A DNA stretch of 64,000 nt from Lysobacter_I brunescens (GTDB lineage Bacteria; Pseudomonadota; Gammaproteobacteria; Xanthomonadales; Xanthomonadaceae): the NCBI RefSeq assembly GCF_042677005.1, contig NZ_JBHTIF010000001.1:1178001-1242000 (forward strand), read 5' to 3'. Below are positions 17,103 to 25,825 of this stretch, piece after piece. Made by a program: the position numbers and the translations under genes. The notes under the pieces are model-generated. The model made no database searches. It was given only the letters and a program-made list of their open reading frames with translations, and was not told the origin of the DNA. The stretch's first letter is position 1, and each line of letters begins with the position of its first letter.

Positions 17103-18560
17103 TCAGCGCGTCAGCTTGCGCACCAGCGCGTCGATCCGCCCGGTGTAGGGCGGCTTGAGCATGTCGGTGGCGCTCCAGCGGGCCTGCCACAGCACCGGCA
17201 TCGCCTTGGTGAAGGTGTCGAAGCCGGCTTCGCCGTGGTATTGGCCCATGCCGCTGGGGCCGATGCCGCCGAACGGCAGGTCGCTGGCCGCGAAATGCAG
17301 CAGGGTGTCGTTGACGGTGACGCCGCCGGCGACCAGCCGGCCGAGGATGCGCTCGACGGTGTAACTGTCGTGGCTGAAGGGATACAGCGCCAGCGGCCGG
17401 TCGTGGCGCTCGACATGCGCGATCGCATCGTCGAGCGCGGCGTAGCCGCGGATCGGCAGGATCGGCCCGAAGATCTCCTCCTGCATCACGGTCGCGTCGT
17501 CACCGGGGTCCAGCACCAGGGTCGGTGGCAGCAGGTGCTCGGCCTCGGCGCGCGCCTCGTCGACCTCGGCCAGCGCGATGACCTGCAGGCCGCGCGCGCG
17601 GGCGTCGTCGAGATGGGCGCGCAGGCGGCGGTACTGGCCTTCGTTGATGACCCGGGTGAAATGCGGCGCATCGCGCATGTCCGCGCCGTAGCGCGCATGG
17701 ACCTGTTCGCGCAGCGCGGCGACCAGCGCGTCGCGGCGCCCGGCATCGATCAGCACGTAATCCGGGGCGATGCAGGTCTGGCCGCCGTTGAACCACTTGC
17801 CGCTGGCCAAGCGCGCAGCGGCCTGTTCGATCGGGAAATCCGCAGCCACGATCGCCGGCGACTTGCCGCCGAGTTCGAGCGTCAGCGGCGTCAGGTTCGG
17901 CGCGGCGGCGGCCATCACCTTGCGGCCCACGGCGGTGGAGCCGGTGAACAGCAGGTGGTCGAAGGGCAGGCCCGCGAAGGCCGCGCCGATGTCCGCGCCG
18001 CCCACGGCGACCGCGACGCGGTCGGCGGGGAAGACCTCGGCCAGCAGCGACTGCAGGAAGGCGCTGGTGCGCGGCGTATGTTCGGACGGCTTGAGGTAGA
18101 CGTGGTTGCCGGCGGCGATCGCGGTCGCCAGCGGCACGAGGGCGAGGTTGACCGGGTAGTTCCACGGCGACATCACGCCGACCACGCCCAGGGCCTCGCG
18201 GCGGATCTGCGCGCGCGCCGGCCACAGCCGCCAGCCCACGCGGCCGCGTCGCGGCTTCATCCAGCGCCGCAGGTGGTGGCGCAGGTGGTCGATCTCGGTG
18301 AGCACGGTCATGCCGTCGGCGAGGAGGGTCTCATGCTCGGAGCGGTGGCCGAAGTCGGCGCGCACCGCGGCCTCCATCTCGGTCATGCGCCTGCGGAACA
18401 CGGTCTTCAGCCGCTCCAGGTCGGCCATGCGCTGGGCGTGGTCCGGCTTGCTGGCACGCCAGGCGGCGCGCAGGCGGTCGAGGGTGGGCTGCAGTTCGGC
18501 GGGCCTGATGTCGGCGGGCGTGAGGTCGGTGGGCGTGGCGGCGGTGGTCTGGGCGTCCAT
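17103..18560 (-). CDS. NAD(P)-dependent aldehyde dehydrogenase, coniferyl-aldehyde type
   Basis: This 485-residue enzyme oxidises aldehydes to acids. The catalytic pair is E229 (TLELGGKSP) and C263 (FNGGQTCIAPDYV). The cofactor-binding segment SPWNYPVNLALVPL and the late EEIFGP motif are present. The overall pattern, including a C-terminal stretch ending KPPYTGR, resembles CalB/ALDH3-like enzymes that act on aromatic or long-chain aldehydes. The ATG at 18560 gives the usual length; an overlapping upstream frame was rejected. The first 40 residues are Thr/Ala-rich and unusual for the family. Confidence 0.9.
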   Translation of the reverse strand: MDAQTTAATPTDLTPADIRPAELQPTLDRLRAAWRASKPDHAQRMADLERLKTVFRRRMTEMEAAVRADFGHRSEHETLLADGMTVLTEIDHLRHHLRRWMKPRRGRVGWRLWPARAQIRREALGVVGVMSPWNYPVNLALVPLATAIAAGNHVYLKPSEHTPRTSAFLQSLLAEVFPADRVAVAVGGADIGAAFAGLPFDHLLFTGSTAVGRKVMAAAAPNLTPLTLELGGKSPAIVAADFPIEQAAARLASGKWFNGGQTCIAPDYVLIDAGRRDALVAALREQVHARYGADMRDAPHFTRVINEGQYRRLRAHLDDARARGLQVIALAEVDEARAEAEHLLPPTLVLDPGDDATVMQEEIFGPILPIRGYAALDDAIAHVERHDRPLALYPFSHDSYTVERILGRLVAGGVTVNDTLLHFAASDLPFGGIGPSGMGQYHGEAGFDTFTKAMPVLWQARWSATDMLKPPYTGRIDALVRKLTR

Positions 18561-18693
18561 ACGCCGAAGTGTAGTGGCATTCCGTGGCGCGGCAGGCGAC
18601 CGGGCGTCGCGTTTTCCGCGACTTGCCTCGGGGGCGAGCCTCGGGAGGTCCGGCGCCGTGCGTCCCGCGCCGGTCGCATGGTTCAATGCCCGC

Positions 18694-19272
18694 ATGAACG
18701 ATGCCCACAGCCCCCATCCCCCCACCCGCCCCTACCTCGGCCAGTGGCCCCGGCTCGGCAGCGGCGTCTACATCGACCCGGCCGCCACGGTCATCGGCGA
18801 CGTCGAGATCGGCGACGACAGCTCGGTCTGGCCCGCCACCGTCATCCGCGGCGACGTGAACTTCATCCGCATCGGCGCGCGCACCAACCTCCAGGACGGC
18901 ACCATCGTCCACGTCAGCCACGACGGCCCGCACGCCAAGCTCGGCGGTTTCGCCACGCGCATCGGCAGCGACGTCACCATCGGCCACAAGGCGATCATCC
19001 ACGCCTGCACCATCGAGGACGCGGTGCTCATCGGCATGGGCGCGATCGTCCTCGACGGCGCGGTGGTGAAGAAGCATGCCTTCGTCGGCGCCGGCGCGCT
19101 GGTGCCGCCGGGCAAGGTGGTCGGCGAGGGCGAGATGTGGCTGGGCAGCCCGGCCAAGTGCGCGCGCAAGCTCAGCGAGGCCGAGATCGAGGCGCTGTAC
19201 TACTCGGCCGGGCATTACGTGCGACTCAAGGGCCAGTACCTCGACGCGATATCCGCCAACCCGCCGGCCTGA
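18694..19272 (+). CDS. Gamma-class carbonic anhydrase-like hexapeptide protein
   Basis: The 192-residue protein is a left-handed beta-helix of hexapeptide repeats (residues about 25-150) that trimerises around metal. Three candidate metal ligands, H73 (IVHVSH), H98 and H103 (TIGHKAIIHAC), align with the Cam/YrdA triad. NLQDGT before H73 is also conserved. It may hydrate CO2 or act in acyl/metal chemistry; many YrdA-type members show weak activity. The ATG is at 18694, divergent from the aldehyde dehydrogenase by 133 bases. Confidence 0.9.
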   Translation: MNDAHSPHPPTRPYLGQWPRLGSGVYIDPAATVIGDVEIGDDSSVWPATVIRGDVNFIRIGARTNLQDGTIVHVSHDGPHAKLGGFATRIGSDVTIGHKAIIHACTIEDAVLIGMGAIVLDGAVVKKHAFVGAGALVPPGKVVGEGEMWLGSPAKCARKLSEAEIEALYYSAGHYVRLKGQYLDAISANPPA

Positions 19273-19288
19273 CCGGCACGGAGACGCC

Positions 19289-20263
19289 ATGCACGACGCG
19301 GCAGGATGGCGGGACGAAGCGGCGACGCGGTCGCTGCTGCGCGGCTGGCGACGTGCCGCTGCGATCGACGCCGCGACCTCGGCACGCGCGCACGCGGCGC
19401 TCGGTGGCGATCCGTCTGCGGCGCAGTGGCGTGGTTTCCTCGACCTATTGGGGCTGTGGCTCGGCGTTGCCCTGCTCGCGGCCGGCGCGATCTGCTTCAT
19501 CGCCGCCAACTGGGACGAGATGGGCAAGTTCCTGCGCCTCTACGGCCTGCAGGCGCTGCTGGTGGCGGCGGTGATCGGCGCCGCAAGGCTGGGGCTGTCG
19601 CGACTCGCCGGGCAGGCGGTGCTGTGGCTGGCGATGGTGCTGCTGGGCGGCCTGCTCGCGCTGATCGGCCAGACCTACCAGACCGGCGCCGACACCTGGG
19701 AGCTGTTCGCGCTGTGGGCCGCGCTGTCGCTGCCCTGGGTGCTCGCTGGTCGGCATGCGGCGCTGTGGCTGACCTGGGCGCTGCTGCTCAACGTGGCGCT
19801 GACGCTGTGGCTGGATGTCGCCGGCCACCTGTCCCAGGATGTCGCCCTCGGCCTGCTCAACGCACTGCTTCTCCTGGCCTGGGAACTCGCCGGCACGCGC
19901 TGGCCCGAATTCTCCGGTCACATCGGCCGCCGCCTGCTGGCATTCGCGATGATCGCATCGCTGTCGTTCGCGGCGATGGACGACATCTTCGGTCGCGATC
20001 GTGGGCTGCATGTCGGCTTGCTGTGCTGGCTGGCGATGACCCTGGTCGCGGGCCTGTGTTTCCTGCACCCGCGCCGCGACCTGCCGGTGCTGGCGATGCT
20101 GATGCTGGGCGTGATCGCGGTGGTGACCAGCGCACTGGCGGAATTCGTGTTCAGCGGCAAGGAGACTGCCTTCGAGATGCTCGCGCTGGCCATGGCGGTG
20201 CTTGTCCAGGCCACCGCCGCCGCGTTCGTGCTGCGCCGCCTGGCGCGCGAGGAGGCCGCATGA
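19289..20263 (+). CDS. DUF2157 multi-pass membrane protein
   Basis: The 324-residue protein begins with a soluble helical region of about 45 residues, then nine or ten hydrophobic helices. IAANWDEMGKFLRLYG near residue 75 is characteristic of DUF2157 proteins. The biochemical role is unknown. It is the first of three genes joined by four-base ATGA overlaps; the two partners are the usual neighbours of this family. It starts 16 bases after the carbonic anhydrase stop and may be co-transcribed with it. Confidence 0.85.
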   Translation: MHDAAGWRDEAATRSLLRGWRRAAAIDAATSARAHAALGGDPSAAQWRGFLDLLGLWLGVALLAAGAICFIAANWDEMGKFLRLYGLQALLVAAVIGAARLGLSRLAGQAVLWLAMVLLGGLLALIGQTYQTGADTWELFALWAALSLPWVLAGRHAALWLTWALLLNVALTLWLDVAGHLSQDVALGLLNALLLLAWELAGTRWPEFSGHIGRRLLAFAMIASLSFAAMDDIFGRDRGLHVGLLCWLAMTLVAGLCFLHPRRDLPVLAMLMLGVIAVVTSALAEFVFSGKETAFEMLALAMAVLVQATAAAFVLRRLAREEAA

Positions 20264-21330
20264 GCCTCGACGCACGCACGCAGGCGCTTTGGCAGCGATT
20301 GACGCAGGCCGGTGCGGTCTCCGGCGACGCGCCGGACATCGCCGACGACACGCCGTGGTATCTCGCCGCGCTGATCGGCGTGTCGGCCTGGATCGCGGCG
20401 CTGTTCTTCTTCGGCTTCTTCCTCACCTTGTTCGACGATCTGTATCGCGCTCCGGCGCTGGCCTTCCCGATGGGCGCCGCTTGTTGCACAGTCGCGTGGA
20501 TGCTGCTGCGCGTGGCGCGCGGCCGCGACTTCATCGAGCAGTTCGCGATCGCCACCAGCTTGGTGGGGCAACTGCTGATCGGGATGGCCTTCGTCGAGTG
20601 GGGCGAGCGCCCGGGCAGCGACGATCACTGGCGACTGGTCTGGCTGGGCATCGGCGCGGTAGCTGCGGTGATGTACGCGCTCGGCCGGCTGCCCATGCAT
20701 CGCTTCCTCTGCGGCGTCATCGTCGCGGTGGCCCTGCTCGCCCTCTGTCTCGTCGACGACGCCGCGTCGAAGTACTTCGCGATCCCGCTGCTGGCCTGGG
20801 CGATGTTCGCCGCATGGTGGCGCAGTACCGGCCATGATCGTCTGGCGGTGGCCCTGCCGCCGCTGGCCTGGGCGCTGGCGCTCGTGCTGCTGTTCTCGAC
20901 CTGGTTCGTCGCGCGCGCGACCGGCATCTTTTCCGGTCGGGTCGAGACGTCGAACGACCTGTTGCTGGTCGCGGATGTTCTGATCGTCCCGCTGCTGCCG
21001 CTGTGCGCACACTGGCTGGTGTCGCGACAGCCTGCGCTCGATGCGCGAGGCCGCCTGATCGCGCTGGGTTTCGCAGCCGGTTTCGCACTGCTGGTGTGGC
21101 GCGCGCCGGGCGTGTCGATCGGCGTGACCATCGCGCTGATCGGTTTCGCGCTGTACCGGCCCGCGCTGCTGGCGATGGGATTGCTCGGCACGGCGGCCTA
21201 TCTGTTCGATTACTACTACCACCTGCAGCTGACCCTGCTGGAGAAATCCGGCTGGCTCGCGGCTGCGGGCGTCGCCGTGCTGGGGGTGCGCTGGGCGCAC
21301 GCGCGCTTCGCGCGGAAGGAGGCGGCATGA
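20260..21330 (+). CDS. DUF4401 multi-pass membrane protein
   Basis: This 356-residue protein has a short cytoplasmic N-terminus and about ten membrane helices. DTPWYLAALIGVSAWIAALF at residue 30 and the aromatic YLFDYYYHLQLTLLEKSG near the C-terminus are hallmarks of DUF4401. Function is unknown. It overlaps the genes on both sides by ATGA, so the trio is made together and may form one membrane complex. Confidence 0.85.
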   Translation: MSLDARTQALWQRLTQAGAVSGDAPDIADDTPWYLAALIGVSAWIAALFFFGFFLTLFDDLYRAPALAFPMGAACCTVAWMLLRVARGRDFIEQFAIATSLVGQLLIGMAFVEWGERPGSDDHWRLVWLGIGAVAAVMYALGRLPMHRFLCGVIVAVALLALCLVDDAASKYFAIPLLAWAMFAAWWRSTGHDRLAVALPPLAWALALVLLFSTWFVARATGIFSGRVETSNDLLLVADVLIVPLLPLCAHWLVSRQPALDARGRLIALGFAAGFALLVWRAPGVSIGVTIALIGFALYRPALLAMGLLGTAAYLFDYYYHLQLTLLEKSGWLAAAGVAVLGVRWAHARFARKEAA

Positions 21331-21881
21331 CGCACTGGCGCAACCTCCTGCTCTGGGGCGGCCTGCTGCTGGCGCTGGTCGTGGCCAACCTCGGCATCCG
21401 CGGCCACGAGCGCACGCTGTCGGAAGGCCGCGTGGTGCTGCTGGAACTGGCGCCGGTCGACCCGCGTTCGCTGATGCAGGGCGACTACATGGTGCTGCGT
21501 TTCGCGGTGGACGAGGCGATTCGAGATGCGCAGCATCCCGAGCGCCGTAGCGGCAGTAATGCGACAGCGCTCTGGAACATGGATGATTCCTGCGGCTCGA
21601 AGGGTTGCAGCGATGGTTACGTCGTCGTCGTGCCGGATCGCGACGGCGTCGGCCGCTTCGTCCGCATCCAGGACGCGCCGCAGCGGCTCGCCGAGGGCGA
21701 GATCGCGCTGCAATTCCGGGTGCGCAAGTGGTTCCAGATCGTCATCGCCGGCAACAGCTGGTTCTTTCCCGAAGGCCAGGCGAAGCGTTACGAGCCCGCT
21801 CGCTACGCCGAGCTGCGCGTCGCCTCCGACGGCACCGCGCTGATCGCCGGGCTGCGCGACGAGAAGCGCAGGCCGCTCTGA
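21327..21881 (+). CDS. GDYXXLXY domain periplasmic protein, membrane-anchored
   Basis: The 184-residue product has one N-terminal hydrophobic anchor (residues 5-23) and a soluble domain with LMQGDYMVLRF (residue about 50), the motif that names the family. A CGSKGC pair sits at about residue 91. KWFQIVIAGNSWFFPEGQ is the second conserved block. It is the last gene of the DUF2157-DUF4401 trio. Its activity is not known; the domain resembles leaderless signal-peptidase-like beta folds only loosely. Confidence 0.85.
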   Translation: MTHWRNLLLWGGLLLALVVANLGIRGHERTLSEGRVVLLELAPVDPRSLMQGDYMVLRFAVDEAIRDAQHPERRSGSNATALWNMDDSCGSKGCSDGYVVVVPDRDGVGRFVRIQDAPQRLAEGEIALQFRVRKWFQIVIAGNSWFFPEGQAKRYEPARYAELRVASDGTALIAGLRDEKRRPL

Positions 21882-21893
21882 CGTGCATCACCC

Positions 21894-21948
21894 GTCAAAA
21901 CGGGGTCAGGTTCACTTTTTGCGAAAGTGAACCTGACCCCGTTTTGAC
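21894..21948. repeat. 25-bp perfect inverted repeat (family 2)
   Basis: The arms 21894-21918 and 21924-21948 are perfectly complementary with a 5-base loop (TTGCG); the core is GGGGTCAGGTTCACTTT. It lies between two convergent genes, 12 bases past one stop and 15 before the other. Ends of the form GTTTTGAC add U-rich 3' ends on both strands, so it can terminate both transcripts. Similar GGGTCAGGTTCACTT palindromes are, from memory, dispersed in xanthomonad genomes. Confidence 0.8.
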
Positions 21949-21963
21949 TTATGCGCGCATCGC

Positions 21964-22218
21964 TCACGGCCGCGTCGCGATCTCCAGCATCGACAGCAGG
22001 TCGATGGCTTCGTCGCGCGAGGCGCCGCACATGTCCGCGGCCGGGCGCAGCGAGGCGCAGAACGCGGGGCGTTCGGGCTGGCCGAACAGCCGGCAGCACA
22101 GGGCATCGTCCAATTGCACGCAGGGCATGCCCGCCGGTTTGCCGTGCGGCATGCCGGGGATGGGCGAGGCGATCGAGGGCGCGATGCAGCAGGCGCCGCA
22201 GCCGGGTCGGCAGTCCAT
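21964..22218 (-). CDS. YkgJ/YeiW-family cysteine-cluster protein
   Basis: This 84-residue cytoplasmic protein has the CxxxCGxCC-type metal-binding cluster at its start (MDCRPGCGACC, residues 1-11) and four or five more cysteines (C33, C40 and others, including AFCASL and DMCGAS). E. coli YeiW has the same length and the same SIxSPIPGMPxGKPA block. It is thought to chelate zinc or iron, role unknown. The start at 22218 is set by this match; the frame stays open to an ATG at 22314, which would add 32 residues not seen in the family. Confidence 0.88.
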   Translation of the reverse strand: MDCRPGCGACCIAPSIASPIPGMPHGKPAGMPCVQLDDALCCRLFGQPERPAFCASLRPAADMCGASRDEAIDLLSMLEIATRP

Positions 22219-22419
22219 CGGGGCGGGTCGTCCGCGGGCGGGTGGCCAGTGTGCCGGATCGCGGCGATCCGGGGGCGTAATTTGCGCAGCGTCACGGTAG
22301 AGTAGGCCCCGCATGCGAACAGAGACGACGGGATCCGGAGCGGTGGGAACGAGGGACGCGGGCACGATGGGGCCGCACGCGTGGTGCGTGGCGTGGCCCA
22401 TGGCGCGGAGCCGCGCCGC

Positions 22420-23121
22420 ATGAGCGAACACGCCATGCGCAGCCTCGACACGGTGCGCGAGGTCTACACCCCCGAAGGCGTCGCACTGCGGCTGCCCGCT
22501 GCCGGTCCCGTGCCGCGCGCCCTGGCTTGGCTGATCGACAGCGCCGTCCGCTTCTCCCTGCTGTTCGTGGTCAGCATCGTCGCCGCCATGCTCGACCGCG
22601 TTGGCGCCGGCGTCTACCTGATCGCCTACTTCGTGATTTTCTGGGCCTACCCGATCCTGTTCGAGGTGCTCTGGGACGGCCAGACCCCGGGCAAGCGGGT
22701 GATGTCGCTGCGCGTGATCTCCGACGACGGCGCGCCGGTGGGCTGGCTGGCGTCGATCGTGCGCAACCTGCTGCGTACCGTGGATTTCCTGCCCTTCGGC
22801 TACGCCACCGGCCTGGTGGCGGGCTTCTTCGACCCCTGGGGCCGCCGCCTGGGCGACATGGTCGCCAGGACGATGGTCATCCACGCCCCTGCCACTGCGC
22901 CCGCACCGCGCGTGCAGGTCGACGGCGCCCATGCGCCGGCGCAGCCGCTGCGTCCGCAGGAGCAGGCGGCGGTGATCGCCTTCGCCGACCGCGCTTCGCA
23001 GCTGACCCAGGCGCGCCGCGAGGAACTGGCCGACATCGCCGCGCCCGTGGTGGGCAGCGGCGGTGCGCTCGGCGCGCTGCGGCTGCAGGGCGTCGCCAAC
23101 TGGTTGCTGGGACGGCAATGA
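22420..23121 (+). CDS. RDD family membrane protein
   Basis: The 233-residue protein holds an RDD domain (residues about 24-155) with three hydrophobic helices. The named Arg and two Asp residues lie in PRALAWLID, in the WDGQTPGKRVMSLRV loop, and in GFFDPWGRRLGDMV. The C-terminal 70 residues are soluble and Pro/Ala/Gln-rich. RDD proteins are proposed membrane anchors or transporters. It is the first gene of a six-gene ATGA-linked operon. The ATG at 22420 follows GGAG; two earlier or later in-frame ATGs are possible. Confidence 0.88.
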   Translation: MSEHAMRSLDTVREVYTPEGVALRLPAAGPVPRALAWLIDSAVRFSLLFVVSIVAAMLDRVGAGVYLIAYFVIFWAYPILFEVLWDGQTPGKRVMSLRVISDDGAPVGWLASIVRNLLRTVDFLPFGYATGLVAGFFDPWGRRLGDMVARTMVIHAPATAPAPRVQVDGAHAPAQPLRPQEQAAVIAFADRASQLTQARREELADIAAPVVGSGGALGALRLQGVANWLLGRQ

Positions 23122-24224
23122 CCTCGACTGCATCGGGCACTCCCTCATCCTCCGCCATGCCGGCCTCGGCCGGGGCCGCGACGATGCGCGCGGCGGTGAT
23201 GCGCCAGGAGGCCTTCGTCGCGCGTCACCGGGAGGAATGGGACGCCTTCGAGACCTGGCTGACCCGGCGCGGCAGCCCGCGCGAGGCGCGCAAGCACCCG
23301 GTCGTCAGCGGCGAGCTGCGCGACGAGGACGTGCCCGCGCGCTATCGCCGCCTGTGCCAGCAGCTGGCGCTGGCGCGCAGTCGCGGCTACAGCCCGCGCG
23401 TGGTCGAGCGTCTGCAGGTGCTGACCCAGCGCGGCCACGCCGTGCTCTACCGCGCGCCGCCGGCCGCGTGGCATCGCGCGCTCTGGTTCCTGCTCGCCGA
23501 TTTCCCGCGCCTGGTGCGCGCGCAGCGCGGTTGCCTGCTCGCTGCGTGCCTGCTGTTCGTCGTGCCGCTGGTGGCCTCGTTCGTCGCCGTGCAGCAGATG
23601 CCGGAGCTGATCTACAGCATCATGGCGCCGGAGCAGGTGTCGGAATTCGAGCAGATGTACGACCCGGCCGCGACGCAGCACCGCATCGGTCGCGACAGCG
23701 GTTCGGATTTCATGATGTTCGGCCACTACATCATGAACAACATCAGCATCGGCCTGCGCACGTTCGCCAGCGGCCTGCTCGCGGGCATCGGCACGGTGGT
23801 CGTGCTGCTGATCAACGGTGTGATGATCGGTGGCACCGCCGGCCACCTGCAGGCGATCGGCCACGGCGACCCGTTCTGGCGCTTCGTCGCGGGGCACTCG
23901 GCGCCCGAGCTCACTGCCATCGTGATCGCCGGCGCCGCCGGCCTGCAGCTGGGACTCGCGCTGGTCGCGCCGGGCCGCCGCCGTCGCGTCGATGCGCTGA
24001 TCGAGGCCGGGCGCGTCGGTGCGCGCCTGTGCCTGGGCGTGTTCGTCATGCTGCTGTTCGCGGCCTTCGTCGAAGCCTTCTGGTCGTCGATCGGCTGGAT
24101 CCCCGCGCTGGTGAAGTACGGCGTCGGCGCGCTCCTGTGGACGCTCACCCTGGCCTGGCTGACCTTCGGCGGGCGCGGCATCGTCGATGCCCCGGATGCG
24201 TCCGGCGGAGGCGGCCGGCGATGA
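23118..24224 (+). CDS. SpoIIM/stage II sporulation protein M-like membrane protein
   Basis: This 368-residue protein has a soluble N-terminal region of about 125 residues, then six or seven helices. FMMFGHYIMNNISIGLRTFASG (about residues 198-219) is the conserved SpoIIM core, followed by NGVMIGG. In Bacillus SpoIIM recruits peptidoglycan hydrolases for engulfment. Here, in a non-spore-former, it always accompanies RDD and MoxR genes and its role is unknown. It starts within the stop of the RDD gene (ATGA). Confidence 0.85.
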   Translation: MTSTASGTPSSSAMPASAGAATMRAAVMRQEAFVARHREEWDAFETWLTRRGSPREARKHPVVSGELRDEDVPARYRRLCQQLALARSRGYSPRVVERLQVLTQRGHAVLYRAPPAAWHRALWFLLADFPRLVRAQRGCLLAACLLFVVPLVASFVAVQQMPELIYSIMAPEQVSEFEQMYDPAATQHRIGRDSGSDFMMFGHYIMNNISIGLRTFASGLLAGIGTVVVLLINGVMIGGTAGHLQAIGHGDPFWRFVAGHSAPELTAIVIAGAAGLQLGLALVAPGRRRRVDALIEAGRVGARLCLGVFVMLLFAAFVEAFWSSIGWIPALVKYGVGALLWTLTLAWLTFGGRGIVDAPDASGGGGRR

Positions 24225-25825
24225 GGATCGAATCGCTCGCGGTCGAACTGCGTCCGCGCTCGGGCTGGGAAGCGATGGAACTCGGCGCCGCGCTGGTGCG
24301 CCGCCACGCCGCCGCGATCTGGGTGCCGTGGCTCATCGTCACCGGCCTGGTCTTCGCGCTGCTCAACCTCGCCGCCTGGGCGATCGACCAGCTCTGGCTG
24401 GCGCTGCTGGCGATGTGGTGGCTGCGCCCGGTGTTCGATCGCATCCCGCTCTACGTGCTGTCGCGCGCGGTGTTCGGCAGCGTGCCGACCGTCGCCGACA
24501 CCCTGCGCGCGCAGCTGCACTGGGGCTGGCGACCGATGCTGGGCCACCTGACCTGGCGCCGCTTCAGCCCGCTGCGCACGGCGATGCTGCCGGTCGACCT
24601 GCTGGAAGGCGCGGCCCCGGCGCTGATGCGCGAACGCCGCCGCGTCATCGGCGCCGGCAACGGCGGGCACGCGGCGATGCTGACGCTGATGTGCCTGCAC
24701 TTCATCCTCGCGCTGCAGATATCCGCCGTGCTGATCCCGCTGATGTTCGTGCCGAACGAACTGCTGTCCGAGACCGCGCGCGACGCCTGGGCGACGATCA
24801 CCGAAACCCCGCCGGCCTGGGCGCTGATCGCGCTCAACGGCGTCGACTGGCTGGCGGTGGCGCTGATCGAACCGTTCTACATCGGTGCCGGCTTCGGCCT
24901 GTACCTCAATCGCCGCACGCAGCTGGAAGCCTGGGACCTGGAGATCGCGTTCCGGCGCATGCGTCGTCGCCTCGCCGCCGCGGCCGGCACCAGCCTGGTG
25001 GCGCTGGCCTGCCTGTTGCCGCTGGCGATGTCGCCCATGCCGGCCACGGCGCAGGACGCGCAGGCGCCGGCGTCCGCCGCAAGCGGCGGGACGCCTCCCG
25101 ACAAGACCGCCGAAACGACCGACGACGTGCCCGCCGACGACGAAGCCGAAGCGGACGATCGCAGCCTGGACGACATCTTCGGCGACCAGCGCGTGCCGCA
25201 CGATGCCTTCGGGCGCTCGGTGAAGCAGGCCTACAAGGATCCCGACCTGCGCCCGACGCGCACGGTCAGCCTCTGGAAGCCGAAAAAGAAGAAGGAAGAG
25301 AACAAGGCGCCCTTCGACATGCCGTCGCTGGCCTGGCTCGGGGCCATCTTCGGCTTCATTGCCGAATACGGCCTGTGGCTGCTGCTGGCGGTGCTGGTGG
25401 GCCTCCTGATCGCGACGGCGAAGCGCTGGCTGCCCTGGCTGCAGCTGGCGACGCGCCCGCCGCAGGCGCAGCCCGATCCTGTGGAGGTGCGCAGCGTCGA
25501 CGAGCACGAACCGCTGCCGCCGGACATCGCCACCGTCGCGCGCCGTCTGTGGGCCCAGGGTCAGCCGCGCCGCGCGCTGGCCCTGCTGTATCGCGCCAGC
25601 GTCGAGGCCATGGCCGCGCGTATCGACGCGCACCTGCCGCCGGGCGCGACCGAGGCCGAATGCCTGCGCGCCTCGCGACGCATGCCCGAGGTCGAGGACC
25701 GCGAGGCCTTCCAGCGCGTGGTCCGCGTCTGGCAGTACGCCGCGTATGGCCACAGCCTGCCGGAGGCCAGTGACTTCGAGACCCTGCTCGATCTGTTGGC
25801 GCGCCGCTTCCGGTGGACGTCATGA
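24221..25825 (+). CDS. DUF4129 domain membrane protein
   Basis: The 534-residue product has several N-terminal helices (about 20-270), then an acidic Asp/Glu-rich linker (about 285-325). A basic patch KPKKKKEENK near residue 350 and another helix (about 378-398) precede the cytoplasmic DUF4129 domain (about 425-530). That domain holds ARRLWAQGQPRRALALLYR and YGHSLP. DUF4129 often occurs fused to transglutaminase modules; none is seen here. It is probably a membrane scaffold working with the MoxR ATPase encoded downstream. ATGA overlaps join it to both neighbours. Confidence 0.82.
   Translation: MRIESLAVELRPRSGWEAMELGAALVRRHAAAIWVPWLIVTGLVFALLNLAAWAIDQLWLALLAMWWLRPVFDRIPLYVLSRAVFGSVPTVADTLRAQLHWGWRPMLGHLTWRRFSPLRTAMLPVDLLEGAAPALMRERRRVIGAGNGGHAAMLTLMCLHFILALQISAVLIPLMFVPNELLSETARDAWATITETPPAWALIALNGVDWLAVALIEPFYIGAGFGLYLNRRTQLEAWDLEIAFRRMRRRLAAAAGTSLVALACLLPLAMSPMPATAQDAQAPASAASGGTPPDKTAETTDDVPADDEAEADDRSLDDIFGDQRVPHDAFGRSVKQAYKDPDLRPTRTVSLWKPKKKKEENKAPFDMPSLAWLGAIFGFIAEYGLWLLLAVLVGLLIATAKRWLPWLQLATRPPQAQPDPVEVRSVDEHEPLPPDIATVARRLWAQGQPRRALALLYRASVEAMAARIDAHLPPGATEAECLRASRRMPEVEDREAFQRVVRVWQYAAYGHSLPEASDFETLLDLLARRFRWTS

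Noticed and set aside
22219..22314. Longer start for the cysteine-cluster protein
   Set aside because: The family starts at MxCRPxCGACC; the extra 32 residues are not conserved in the homologue I recall (E. coli YeiW, 84 residues).
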